Source of the DNA: SSC3 sp963769585 | GTDB lineage: Bacteria > Actinomycetota > Actinomycetes > Propionibacteriales > Nocardioidaceae | NCBI GenBank assembly: GCA_963769585.1 | Contig: CAVYMJ010000006.1 | Location: 1,178,001 to 1,242,000, forward strand | DNA length: 64,000 bases | Reading direction: 5' to 3' | Shown here: in pieces, positions 29,536 through 37,273 of the stretch | How the letters are laid out: each line of letters opens with the position of its first letter | Numbering within the stretch: position 1 is the first letter of the stretch | The notes under the pieces: generated by a model | What the model was told of the DNA's origin: nothing | Database searches by the model: none | What the model saw: only the letters and a program-made list of their open reading frames with translations | Position numbers and translations under genes: made by a program

Positions 29536-30012
29536 CACCAGCTCGGCGCGGTCCCGGGTGCGGGCCCGCGCGAAGTGCTCGTCCTCGGTGACCTGCCAGG
29601 CCAGCCACTGGTCTCGCAGGGCGTCGCCGTCGCGCGCCAGGCCACGGCGCAGGCGCTCCTCGGCCGGGGCTTCCACCCACACCCTCAGGCCGTCGGCCTC
29701 GAGGCTGCCCGCTCCGCAGCCCTCGATGACCATCAGCTCCGCGGGCTCGACCGGCACCCATTCGGCGTACTCGCCGCGCTGCCAGTCGTAGCGCCGGTAG
29801 CCGGCCGGCTCACCGGCCAGCAGCGCGTCGAGGAGGCGCTGGGCGGCCCGCAGGCCGGCTGCCAGCCCCGTCCAGCCCTCGAAGAGGTCGTCCAGGTGTA
29901 CGACGGGGGCACCCAGGGACTCGGCCAGCGTGGTCTTGCCCGACCCGGCCGGCCCGTCGACCAGGACCAGGTGCCGGCCGTCAAGGTGCGACAGCACCTC
30001 GTCGGGGGTCAC
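29524..30012 (-). CDS. uridine-kinase-like P-loop protein
   Basis: 162-residue NTPase with Walker A GPAGSGKTT at about residues 20-28 and an acidic VVHLDDLFEGW resembling the uridine kinase Asp motif. VIEGCGAGS fits a strand ahead of the lid. It is short for a uridine kinase, and the substrate is uncertain. GTG start overlaps the stop of the upstream alanine-racemase-type gene (GTGA), so the two are co-translated. Confidence 0.75.
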   Translation of the reverse strand: MTPDEVLSHLDGRHLVLVDGPAGSGKTTLAESLGAPVVHLDDLFEGWTGLAAGLRAAQRLLDALLAGEPAGYRRYDWQRGEYAEWVPVEPAELMVIEGCGAGSLEADGLRVWVEAPAEERLRRGLARDGDALRDQWLAWQVTEDEHFARARTRDRAELVLTT

Positions 30013-31235
30013 CAGGCTTGCCCGAGGCCGCGGTACGTCGGCTCGGACGCCGTGATCGACGTGCCGACGAGCAGGTGCGCGACCGGCGTGTGCTCGGCCA
30101 GCTCACCGGACTTGGCGTGGCGGAACCACACCCAGTCGCCCAGCGCCAGCGAGCCCGCTCCCTTGCCGACCAGTGGGGTCTGCACCTCTCCAGCACCTTC
30201 CAGGGCGGTGAGGCGCAGCCCGGGCGGAGCCCAGGGCAGCGGCGAGCGGTCCTTGCCGGTCGACCCGGAGGCGATGAAGCCACCCCCGGAGACGACCACG
30301 GTGTCCGAGGAAGGGCGGCGGGCTACCCGGAGACCGAAGAAGGCCGCGGGGCGTGGCTCGAAGGCCTGGTAGTGGTCGAAGAGCGCCGGGACGAGCAACC
30401 CGGAGCCAGCGGTCACCTCCGTGGCCGGCGCGGTGGAGGACGTCTCGAGGCTTCCTGACCCCCCGGAGTTCCAGAACTCAAGCTCGACGATCTCCTCCAG
30501 TGCGGCTGCGATCTCTCCCCGCCGCGTGTCGAGCTGGCGCACTGAGAGCGACTTGACGCGCCGTACTACCTGCGACCGGGCCCGGCCCGCTGCGGTCGGC
30601 AGGGCGTCAGGCAGGCCCGACACCTGGCCCTCGTAGGTCATCACGCCGACCAGGGCGAACCCCGGCCGGTCCACGACCACCTTCGCCAGTGCGACCACGT
30701 CGGAGACCTCGAACAGCGGCGACCTGCGCAGACCCAGCCTGCTGGGGCCGACCCGCAGCGACGCGTCGATGTCGAGCGCCACCCGCACCACCCCGCCGGC
30801 CGGCCCCCGGGCCCGGTCCACCAGGTCGAGCTGGGCTGCGTCGTCGACCATCAGGGTGATGTGCTCGGCAGCGCTGGGATGGCTGAGGAACGCCTGCAGG
30901 GCGTTCGGGTCGACGACCGGGTAGGCCACCACAACGTCGTCGGTGATGCCCTGGTCGAGCAGCCACAGCGCCTCGCGCAGGTTGTACGACAGAACGCCGA
31001 CGAAGCCGTCCTTCTCCAGGGCGCGACCGATGAGCGCCGGGACCCGCAGCGACTTGCTGGCGACGCGGATTCGGCTGCCGGCGGCCCGTCGTACGAGGTC
31101 GTCGGCGTTGGCGTCGAAGGCATCCAGATCCACGACGTACGCCGGGGGGTTCGGGGGCTCCATGAGGGCGTCGACCGCCCTGTCCAGCCGGGCCGCGAGA
31201 TCGTGCCGCGCGGCCTGCCCGGTTCGTCCCCTCAC
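30009..31235 (-). CDS. PLP-dependent amino-acid aldolase/deaminase, alanine racemase fold
   Basis: 408-residue protein of the D-threonine aldolase / amino-acid deaminase group. The N-terminal barrel starts PPAYVVDLDAFDANAD and has the PLP Lys in RVASKSLRVP. TYEGQVSG follows at the cofactor side. The C-terminal beta domain includes VVVSGGGFIASGS and DWVWFRHAKSGEL. It lies between a membrane protein and a P-loop protein on the minus strand, all with four-base overlaps. Substrate not deducible; D-amino-acid chemistry is the family expectation. Confidence 0.83.
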   Translation of the reverse strand: MRGRTGQAARHDLAARLDRAVDALMEPPNPPAYVVDLDAFDANADDLVRRAAGSRIRVASKSLRVPALIGRALEKDGFVGVLSYNLREALWLLDQGITDDVVVAYPVVDPNALQAFLSHPSAAEHITLMVDDAAQLDLVDRARGPAGGVVRVALDIDASLRVGPSRLGLRRSPLFEVSDVVALAKVVVDRPGFALVGVMTYEGQVSGLPDALPTAAGRARSQVVRRVKSLSVRQLDTRRGEIAAALEEIVELEFWNSGGSGSLETSSTAPATEVTAGSGLLVPALFDHYQAFEPRPAAFFGLRVARRPSSDTVVVSGGGFIASGSTGKDRSPLPWAPPGLRLTALEGAGEVQTPLVGKGAGSLALGDWVWFRHAKSGELAEHTPVAHLLVGTSITASEPTYRGLGQAW

Positions 31236-31654
31236 TGGATCCCGTGCTTGCGCAGGATGGCTTCGATGTCGGCCAGGTCGTCGTCCACCGGCGCCGCGGC
31301 CTTCTTACTCGGTGAGCGGGGCAGCGGCGTCTGTGCGGAGCCAGACGCGCCGTTCGGGCTCCGCTTGTGCAGCCAGCCGGAGACTCCGAGCAGGACCACC
31401 GAGACGCCGGCCAGCGAGACGCCCAACCACACCAGGGGACTGAACACGAGGTTGGTCGCCCAGCGCGCCACGTCCTGGCTGAGCTCGCCAGCCAGCTTGA
31501 GCGTGTCGGTCAAGGCCAGCGCGAGTGGCAGCAGGGACCAGCCGACCCCCCGCACCCCGGCGGCGAGCCCGTGGCGCTGGTAGGCGCGGTAGCTGAGCAG
31601 CAGGCCCAGTCCCGTCAACATCAGACCTAGGGCGTACCAGGTGACATCCTCCAC
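31232..31654 (-). CDS. membrane protein, unknown function
   Basis: 140 residues from GTG 31654. Three hydrophobic segments (about 4-22, 34-52 and 72-95) are followed by a charged cytoplasmic-type tail rich in Lys/Ser/Pro ending DLADIEAILRKHGIQ. First gene of the three-gene minus-strand operon, coupled to the PLP protein by a four-base overlap. No family recognised. Confidence 0.75.
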   Translation of the reverse strand: MEDVTWYALGLMLTGLGLLLSYRAYQRHGLAAGVRGVGWSLLPLALALTDTLKLAGELSQDVARWATNLVFSPLVWLGVSLAGVSVVLLGVSGWLHKRSPNGASGSAQTPLPRSPSKKAAAPVDDDLADIEAILRKHGIQ

Positions 31655-31694
31655 AACCAGAGCCTACGTCGACCGCAGGGCCGGAAATGGGACG

Positions 31695-32201
31695 ATGGGC
31701 CTCGTGCGCACCATCCCCGATCCCGGATTCGCCGGCGACGACGGCTCGGCCCCGGCCGACCTGGCGGTCGCCCTGGCGGAGTATGACGGCGAGGCGGAGG
31801 CGTACTTCCGCGTCCTCGGCGTCCTCCAACGTGAGCGGCTCGTTGTCCCGGTCGTGGCGATTCTCGGCGAGGTCGAGCACGACGAGCAGGGCCTGGCGCA
31901 CGACAAGAGCTCCGACATGGCCACCGTCCTGACCCGGGGCAGGGACGGCCGACTAGCCCTACTCGCCTTCACAGGCACCGACTCGTTGCGTGCCTGGAAC
32001 CCCGAAGCCAGGCCCGTACCCGCGGAGGCGGCTCGCGTCGCTGCGGCAGCACGCCAGGACGGCGCTTCGGCGATCGTGGTCGACGTTGCCGGACCCGTGA
32101 TGTTCGTCGTCCAGGAGCAGGACGTGACCGCGCTCGCCGAAGGCTTCACCCTCGTGGAGCTGCCCGACGGTCCAGCGTGGGCCAGACAAGGAGAGCGCTG
32201 A
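31695..32201 (+). CDS. SseB-family protein
   Basis: 168 residues from ATG 31695 (GTG 31704 is an alternative). VVPVVAILGEVEHD, RLALLAFTGTDSLRAWNP and the later VEL-rich strand match the SseB N-terminal domain found across actinobacteria near infC. Role unknown. It abuts the next gene with no gap. Divergent from the membrane-protein operon. Confidence 0.8.
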   Translation: MGLVRTIPDPGFAGDDGSAPADLAVALAEYDGEAEAYFRVLGVLQRERLVVPVVAILGEVEHDEQGLAHDKSSDMATVLTRGRDGRLALLAFTGTDSLRAWNPEARPVPAEAARVAAAARQDGASAIVVDVAGPVMFVVQEQDVTALAEGFTLVELPDGPAWARQGER

Positions 32202-32654
32202 ATGGAACTTACCCGTACGTTCACCCCCCAGGAGTACGACCGTGCCCTCGCTGCGTGGGAGTGGATCGGCCTTGAGGGGCTGGACCCCTGGTTCACCACC
32301 GCGTTCGGCGATGTCTTCCTCACCGGCGACGACGGCGTCTACTGGCTGGACATCGCAGCGGGGGAGGTGACCCGGGCCTTCGACAACGCCGAGCAGGCCA
32401 AGCGGGTGCTGGCCACCGACGCGGGCTTGGACGAGTACCTCCTCGCGGGCCTCGTCTTCGCGGCAGCAGAGGCAGGGATCGAGGCGACCGGCAGCATGAT
32501 CCTCGGCTACAAGGTGCCTCCGGTGCTCGAGGGCGAGTTCGAAGTCGCCAACCTCGAGGTGGTGGAGTTCGAGGTCGCGCTGACTCGGGCCGGTCAGCTC
32601 CACGACAAGATCAAGGACCTGCCCGACGGCGCGGAGATCCCCGGCTACGAGTAG
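32202..32654 (+). CDS. DUF1851 / Tdi1-type immunity-like protein
   Basis: 150-residue cytosolic protein starting directly at the end of the SseB-family gene. The C-terminal half, GSMILGYKVPPVLEGEFEVANLEVVEFEVALTRAGQLH (32498-32611), resembles the T6SS Tdi1 C-terminal (DUF1851) family, known as immunity partners of ADP-ribosylating toxins. No toxin gene is next to it, so a defensive or housekeeping role cannot be separated. Family call by recall, moderately sure. Confidence 0.7.
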   Translation: MELTRTFTPQEYDRALAAWEWIGLEGLDPWFTTAFGDVFLTGDDGVYWLDIAAGEVTRAFDNAEQAKRVLATDAGLDEYLLAGLVFAAAEAGIEATGSMILGYKVPPVLEGEFEVANLEVVEFEVALTRAGQLHDKIKDLPDGAEIPGYE

Positions 32655-32675
32655 CGGCGTCGAGGAGGGGCCGCG

Positions 32676-33029
32676 TCAGGGACGAGGCTGCGGCGCTGCG
32701 CCGGAAGCGTAGACGGGTCCGGTGTACTTCTCTCCCGGACCCTCACCCGGAGCGTCTGGTACCTCCGACGCCTCGCGGAAGGCGAGCTGGAGACTCCGCA
32801 GACCGTCACGCAAGGGCGCCGCGTGATGGTGGCCCAAACGCGGTGCGCCGGCGGTGACCAGACCGGCGAGTGCCTCGATCAGGGTGCGGGCCTCGTCCAG
32901 GTCCCGGTGCTCGGGCAGGTCCTCGGCGAGGCCGAGCTGGACTGCTGCTGCGCTCATCAGGTGGACAGCGGCCGTGCCGACAACCTCCAGGGCGGGGACG
33001 TCGGCGATGTCGCGGGACGGCTCGGTCAT
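32676..33029 (-). CDS. DUF1844 family protein
   Basis: 117-residue protein with the helical core LEVVGTAAVHLMSAAAVQLGL and DLDEARTLIEALAGLV typical of DUF1844, a family that sits divergently upstream of infC in many actinobacteria. The C-terminus is Gly/Pro-rich. No function is known. Confidence 0.82.
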   Translation of the reverse strand: MTEPSRDIADVPALEVVGTAAVHLMSAAAVQLGLAEDLPEHRDLDEARTLIEALAGLVTAGAPRLGHHHAAPLRDGLRSLQLAFREASEVPDAPGEGPGEKYTGPVYASGAAPQPRP

Positions 33030-33343
33030 GCTGTCCAGCCTTTCACGGTCCAGATCGCTCGATGTGCGTTCGGGGCTGTGATCTTGCTATCCTCGTCCCT
33101 GACCGATCCTGGTCCCCGGAACATCTGCTCACTTCGAGGTGTTGTAGGGACTGAGATCCGACAAGCGGAGCCTGGCTCCCACCCGCATCGATCGCAGCAC
33201 CATCAGATCGTCGGGTACCGGTCACGGGTACGGCGCAAGCCGTTCGTGCTCGTCTGGCTTCCGCTGTCACGCACGCGGAGGCCATTTCCTTTTCCGGGCG
33301 CCGGGTGTGGGTCGAGACCAGCACACTGACCCCAGGAGGACCC
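33030..33343 (+). promoter_or_regulatory. infC promoter and long leader
   Basis: 314 bases without a convincing gene between the divergent DUF1844 gene and infC. A -10-like TATCCT at 33088-33093 would leave a leader of about 240 bases. A strong AGGAGG ribosome site lies at 33334-33339. A leader of this size would allow structural feedback control of infC-rpmI-rplT, but I cannot identify a known leader family. Confidence 0.5.
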
Positions 33344-34039
33344 ATCAGCACTGAGCTGCGTATCAACGACCGGATTCGGGTGCCCGAAGTACGGCTCGTT
33401 GGCCCCAACGGCGAGACCGTCGGCATCGTCCGCATCGAGGACGCGCTTCGCCTCGCGCAGGAGGCCGACCTCGACCTGGTCGAGGTGGCGCCGACCGCGC
33501 GGCCCCCGGTCTGCAAGCTCATGGACTACGGCAAGTTCAAGTACGAGAACGCCCAGAAGGCCCGCGAGGCACGTCGGAACCAGACGAACGTGATCATCAA
33601 GGAGATGAAGCTTCGTCCCAAGATCGACGCGCACGACTACGAGACCAAGAAGGGTCACGTGGTGCGGTTCCTGCGAGCCGGCGACAAGGTGAAGATCACG
33701 ATCATGTTCCGCGGTCGTGAGCAGCACCGTCCCGAGCTGGGCTTCCGGCTGCTACAGAAGCTTGCCGAGGACGTGACGGAGCTTGGGTTCGTCGAGTCGT
33801 CGCCCAAGCAGGACGGGCGCAACATGATCATGGTGCTCGGCCCCCACAAGAAGAAGGCTGACGCCAAGGTCGAGATGAAGGCCGAGAAGGCCGAGCAGAT
33901 CGCCGCACGCGAGGCAGACAAGGCCGCCGAGGTCGCCGAACACAAGGAGCGGGCAGCCGCTGCGATCGCGGCGCCCAAGCCGGCTAAGCCGAAGAAGCGC
34001 TCGGAGAACATCGACCCCGACATGGATCCGAACATCTGA
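33344..34039 (+). CDS. infC: translation initiation factor IF-3
   Basis: Binds the 30S subunit and discriminates initiator tRNA and start codons. Conserved IF-3 sequence begins ISTELRINDRIRVPEVRLVG. The first conserved residue is encoded by ATC at 33344, preceded by AGGAGG at 33334-33339, so AUC is the likely start (231 residues). The upstream GTG at 33305 has no ribosome site, and using it would translate the AGGAGG itself. Rare start codons are known for infC, where IF-3 rejects them and so controls itself. The C-terminal domain is followed by an Ala/Lys/Glu-rich actinobacterial tail. Confidence 0.95.
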   Translation: MSTELRINDRIRVPEVRLVGPNGETVGIVRIEDALRLAQEADLDLVEVAPTARPPVCKLMDYGKFKYENAQKAREARRNQTNVIIKEMKLRPKIDAHDYETKKGHVVRFLRAGDKVKITIMFRGREQHRPELGFRLLQKLAEDVTELGFVESSPKQDGRNMIMVLGPHKKKADAKVEMKAEKAEQIAAREADKAAEVAEHKERAAAAIAAPKPAKPKKRSENIDPDMDPNI

Positions 34040-34047
34040 CCTGAAGA

Positions 34048-34070
34048 CGACCTGCCCCACGGCCAGGTCG
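34048..34070 (+). promoter_or_regulatory. hairpin between infC and rpmI
   Basis: Seven-base stem CGACCTG / CAGGTCG with a nine-base loop, in the 54-base infC-rpmI gap. No T-tract. Could be a processing or attenuation element, or chance. Confidence 0.35.
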
Positions 34071-34093
34071 AGTACAACCGAGAAGGACGAACG

Positions 34094-34288
34094 ATGCCGA
34101 AGAACAAGACGCACTCCGGTGCGAGCAAGCGCTTCCGGGTGACCGGGACGGGCAAGCTGCGCCGTCAGAAGGCCGGCCTGCGCCACAACCTGGAGAAGAA
34201 GCCGTCCAAGATGACCCGGCGCATGTCGGGCACCACTGAGGTCTCCAAGGCCGACACCAAGACCGTCCGTAAGCTGCTCGGTCGCTGA
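34094..34288 (+). CDS. rpmI: 50S ribosomal protein L35
   Basis: 64-residue basic ribosomal protein. MPKNKTHSGASKRFRVTGTG is the standard N-terminus. Preceded by GAAGGACG. It lies between infC and rplT, the conserved order, and is of usual length. Confidence 0.97.
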   Translation: MPKNKTHSGASKRFRVTGTGKLRRQKAGLRHNLEKKPSKMTRRMSGTTEVSKADTKTVRKLLGR

Positions 34289-34332
34289 CGCGTCCCAGTA
34301 CCCCAGAACTTTTCAGCAACAAGGAGTAAGAA

Positions 34333-34716
34333 GTGGCACGCGTCAAGCGGGCGGTCAACGCCCACAAGAAGCGCCGGGTAATCCTCGAGCGCGCGTCCGG
34401 TTACCGCGGTCAGCGTTCGCGCTTGTACCGCAAGGCCAAGGAACAGGTCACCCACTCGCTGGTCTACAGCTACCGTGACCGCAAGAAGCGCAAGGGTGAC
34501 TTCCGCAAGCTGTGGATCCAGCGGATCAACGCGGCTGCGCGCAGTAACGGCCTGACCTACAACCGCTTCATCCAGGGCCTCAAGGCCGCGGGTGTCCAGG
34601 TCGACCGCAAGATCCTGGCCGACTTGGCCGTCAACGACGCAGCGACCTTTGCGGCCCTCGTGGAGACGGCGAAGGCGGCTCTGCCTGAGGACGTCAACGC
34701 GCCGGTCTCGGCCTGA
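34333..34716 (+). CDS. rplT: 50S ribosomal protein L20
   Basis: 127-residue 23S rRNA-binding protein needed for early large-subunit assembly. GTG start at 34333 with AAGGAG upstream. MARVKRAVNAHKKRR and GYRGQRSRLYRKAKEQ are diagnostic. In other phyla L20 represses its own operon by binding the leader; no such site can be named here. Confidence 0.97.
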   Translation: MARVKRAVNAHKKRRVILERASGYRGQRSRLYRKAKEQVTHSLVYSYRDRKKRKGDFRKLWIQRINAAARSNGLTYNRFIQGLKAAGVQVDRKILADLAVNDAATFAALVETAKAALPEDVNAPVSA

Positions 34717-34736
34717 CGACCCGACGTACACCTGAC

Positions 34737-35534
34737 GTGGCCGGCTCCCGTGCTGACGTCCCGGTCCTGACCGCCAAGAGCGGCCGGGTAAGGACGGCAC
34801 GGAAGCTGGCCCGTCGTGCGTCTCGAGCCGAGCACGGCCTGTTCCTCGCCGAAGGGCCGCAGGCGGTCCGCGAAGCCCTGCAGGTACCCGGCTGCGTGCG
34901 CGAGGTGTTCGCCTTGCCGGGGCTGCACTCCGAACTGATGGGCCACGGCGTCGCCTGGCACCCGGTCGACGAGCAGGCGCTCGCCTCACTCGCCGAGACC
35001 GTGCAGCCCCAAGGCATCGTCGCGGTCTGTGGCTTCCTCGACGTCGGGCTGGCTGACCTTGCGCGTGAGCGGCTCGTCGCAGTCTGCGCCGACGTCCGTG
35101 ATCCAGGGAACGCCGGCACCGTCGTGCGCTGCGCGGATGCGGCGGGTGCGGGCGGGGTCGTGCTCACCGGCTCGTCGGTCGACCCCTACAACGGCAAGAC
35201 GGTGCGCGCGACCGCCGGCTCCCTGTTCCACCTGCCGATCGTGGTCGAGCATGACGCCGCTGCGACGGTTCGCTCCCTCCGGGCCGCCGGGTTCACGGTC
35301 CTGGCCGCCGACGGCAGCGGGGAGATCGACCTCGATGACGCCGCGGACGGCACGTTGCTGGCCGGGCGGACCGCCTGGCTGTTCGGCAACGAGGCCTGGG
35401 GGCTCCCCGGCGGACTGGCTGAGCTGGCCGACCACCGGGTGCGCATTCCGCTGCGCGGCAAGGCGGAGAGTCTGAACCTGGCTACGGCTGCCGCGGTGTG
35501 CCTGTACGCGAGTGCCCGGGCCCAGCGACCCTGA
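34737..35534 (+). CDS. TrmH/SpoU-family RNA 2'-O-methyltransferase
   Basis: 265-residue SPOUT methyltransferase that probably modifies 23S rRNA. The N-terminal substrate-binding domain (AEHGLFLAEGPQAVREAL) is followed by the knotted domain with DPGNAGTVVRCADAAGA (motif 1), LFGNEAWGL (motif 2) and IPLRGKAESLNLATAAA (motif 3). This gene regularly separates rplT and pheS in actinobacteria. The exact nucleotide target is not evident. Confidence 0.9.
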   Translation: MAGSRADVPVLTAKSGRVRTARKLARRASRAEHGLFLAEGPQAVREALQVPGCVREVFALPGLHSELMGHGVAWHPVDEQALASLAETVQPQGIVAVCGFLDVGLADLARERLVAVCADVRDPGNAGTVVRCADAAGAGGVVLTGSSVDPYNGKTVRATAGSLFHLPIVVEHDAAATVRSLRAAGFTVLAADGSGEIDLDDAADGTLLAGRTAWLFGNEAWGLPGGLAELADHRVRIPLRGKAESLNLATAAAVCLYASARAQRP

Positions 35535-35579
35535 CCTCCAACCAACCAACCAATCCGGCCGACCAGCCTGGCCGACGAC

Positions 35580-36062
35580 TCAGGCCGGTGGCGGGGTCTG
35601 CCAACGGTTGGCGAGCAGCGTGAAGCTGGGGGTGTCCGCCAAGGACTCCTGCGCCTCATAGATCCGCTCGTACCCTGTCTCGGCGATCCGCCAGGCGCCG
35701 TCGTCCCCGCGCCGGTACCGGTCGCGGTAGTAGCCCGCCCCGCGGATCCGTACGCCGTACTCGGGGACGATGACTGTGTCCTCGAAGCACCACGACCCCG
35801 AGGCGGTCTCCCCGTCGACGTCGAGCTCGGGGTGATGGGCCACGTGCACGGTGATGATCGGCCCGGACAGGCTCTGCCGCATGAAGTCCACGACGCTGTC
35901 CCGGCCGTCCAGGTCCAGCGGCTTCCCGTAGACCCGGGTGCCGTACCGGCCCCGCACGTCGTCGGTGAGGCAGTCACCGAACTCGTCCCACTGCTTGAGG
36001 TCGAGGGTCCGGAAGTAGCGGTACTTCAGTCGCTTCAGGGCTTCGAGGGCTGTCAGATCCAC
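35580..36062 (-). CDS. SnoaL-like / NTF2-fold protein
   Basis: About 160 residues from a GTG at 36062; the much longer open frame upstream is antisense to the kinase and has no family content. LKYRYFRTLDLKQWDEFGDCL, then SGSWCFEDTVIV and GAGYYRDRYRRGDDGAWRI, match the SnoaL_4-type NTF2 fold (small-molecule isomerase or hydratase, or ligand binding). Substrate unknown. Convergent with the methyltransferase gene. Confidence 0.78.
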   Translation of the reverse strand: MDLTALEALKRLKYRYFRTLDLKQWDEFGDCLTDDVRGRYGTRVYGKPLDLDGRDSVVDFMRQSLSGPIITVHVAHHPELDVDGETASGSWCFEDTVIVPEYGVRIRGAGYYRDRYRRGDDGAWRIAETGYERIYEAQESLADTPSFTLLANRWQTPPPA

Positions 36063-36133
36063 CGGGCGAGCATGGCATCGGGCGAGCGGCCTGCCAAGAA
36101 CGTGTTCTAGCCGGGTCTGGCGTTCCGCAGGGT

Positions 36134-36146
36134 TAGCCTGTTGTCC
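36134..36146 (+). promoter_or_regulatory. leaderless-type promoter at the orphan kinase
   Basis: TAGCCT, seven bases, then the GTG start at 36147. No ribosome site. Same arrangement as at 28561 and 44273. Confidence 0.5.
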
Positions 36147-37214
36147 GTGACCGACCCAGTGCTCGATGCTCTGCCCGACGGGGTGGTCGTCGCGGACGCC
36201 GGCGGCACGGTCACCCACGTCAACACGATGGCTGCGCGGCTGCTGGGCGTTCCCGACGGGGTCGGCAAGCACGTGAGCGACGTCGTCGCGCTCGCCGACC
36301 GCAACGGTCACGACTGGTTCAGCACCGTCACGCCGTACGAGGGCCTCCTGACGCGGTCGGCGCTGACCGAACGCGCCTGGTTCCTGCCCGACGGCCGCGA
36401 GGTGCTCGTCACCGCTCGCCTGGTCCGGGAGTCCACCTCCGGTCCGGTCACCCGCCTGGCGATCTCGATGCGGTCCGCCCGGGCGCGCGACCGCCTCGAC
36501 CGGGAGCGCTCGGACCTGGTCGCGACCGTCGCGCACGAGCTGCGGTCGCCGCTGACCGGGGTGAAGGGGTTCGTGGCGACGCTGCTCGCGAAGTGGGACA
36601 AGCTCAGCGACGCGCAGAAGCGGCTCATGCTCGAGACGGTCAACGCCGACGCGGACCGGCTGGCCCGGCTCATCGCCGAGCTGCTGGACGTGGCGCGCAT
36701 CGACACCGGTCGCCTCTCGCTCTTCCCCCGGCCGCTCGAGTTCGAGGGCGCAGTCGACCGCGCGCTGCACTCGGTGCGGGCCGGGACCGGCCGAGAGATC
36801 GTGTTCGACGTTGACGGGTCCCTGCCGCAGATCACTGCCGACCCGGACAAGTTCATCCAGGTGATCACCAACCTGGTGGAGAACGCGATCCGGCACGGGG
36901 AGGGTGAGGTGCGGCTGCACGCCGCGGCGGTGCCCGACGACGACCCGTTCACCGGCGTACTCCTGCACGTCGATGACCAGGGTGAGGGCATCAGCCCCGC
37001 GATCCGGTCGAGGGTCTTCACCAAGTTCTGGAAGCACGGCAGCCGCGGCGGCTCGGGGCTCGGCATGTACATAGCGCATGGGATGGTGACCGCCCACGGC
37101 GGCACGATCCACATCGACGACGCGCCCTCCGGTGGTGCACGGATCACGATCCGGTGGCCGGCCTACGAGGCCGACGATGGAACCGGTTCGCCCTCAGGCG
37201 CCTCGGGTTCCTAG
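36147..37214 (+). CDS. soluble PAS-type sensor histidine kinase (orphan)
   Basis: 355-residue kinase without transmembrane segments. A PAS-like sensor occupies about 1-115 (DALPDGVVVADAGGTVTHVN). HisKA follows with the phospho-His in VAHELRSPLTGVKGF. The ATPase domain has N-box NLVENAIRHGEGEV, DDQGEGI and GGSGLGMYIAHGMV. I chose GTG 36147 over TTG 36141 because of the leaderless promoter. No response regulator is adjacent: upstream is the divergent SnoaL-like gene, downstream pheS. It probably senses an intracellular signal. Confidence 0.92.
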   Translation: MTDPVLDALPDGVVVADAGGTVTHVNTMAARLLGVPDGVGKHVSDVVALADRNGHDWFSTVTPYEGLLTRSALTERAWFLPDGREVLVTARLVRESTSGPVTRLAISMRSARARDRLDRERSDLVATVAHELRSPLTGVKGFVATLLAKWDKLSDAQKRLMLETVNADADRLARLIAELLDVARIDTGRLSLFPRPLEFEGAVDRALHSVRAGTGREIVFDVDGSLPQITADPDKFIQVITNLVENAIRHGEGEVRLHAAAVPDDDPFTGVLLHVDDQGEGISPAIRSRVFTKFWKHGSRGGSGLGMYIAHGMVTAHGGTIHIDDAPSGGARITIRWPAYEADDGTGSPSGASGS

Positions 37215-37273
37215 ACTGACCCGCGGTACCGCGCCGAACTGCTGTGCTCTGCGCACGCATCTGAAAGGGAGCC

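Noticed and set aside
35580..37112. 510-residue minus-strand frame fused to the SnoaL-like gene
   Set aside because: The part above 36062 is antisense to the histidine kinase and has no family content; only the C-terminal 160 residues are a gene.
37215..37273. T-box leader before pheS
   Set aside because: Only 59 bases and no T-box sequence; the same holds for the tyrS gap.
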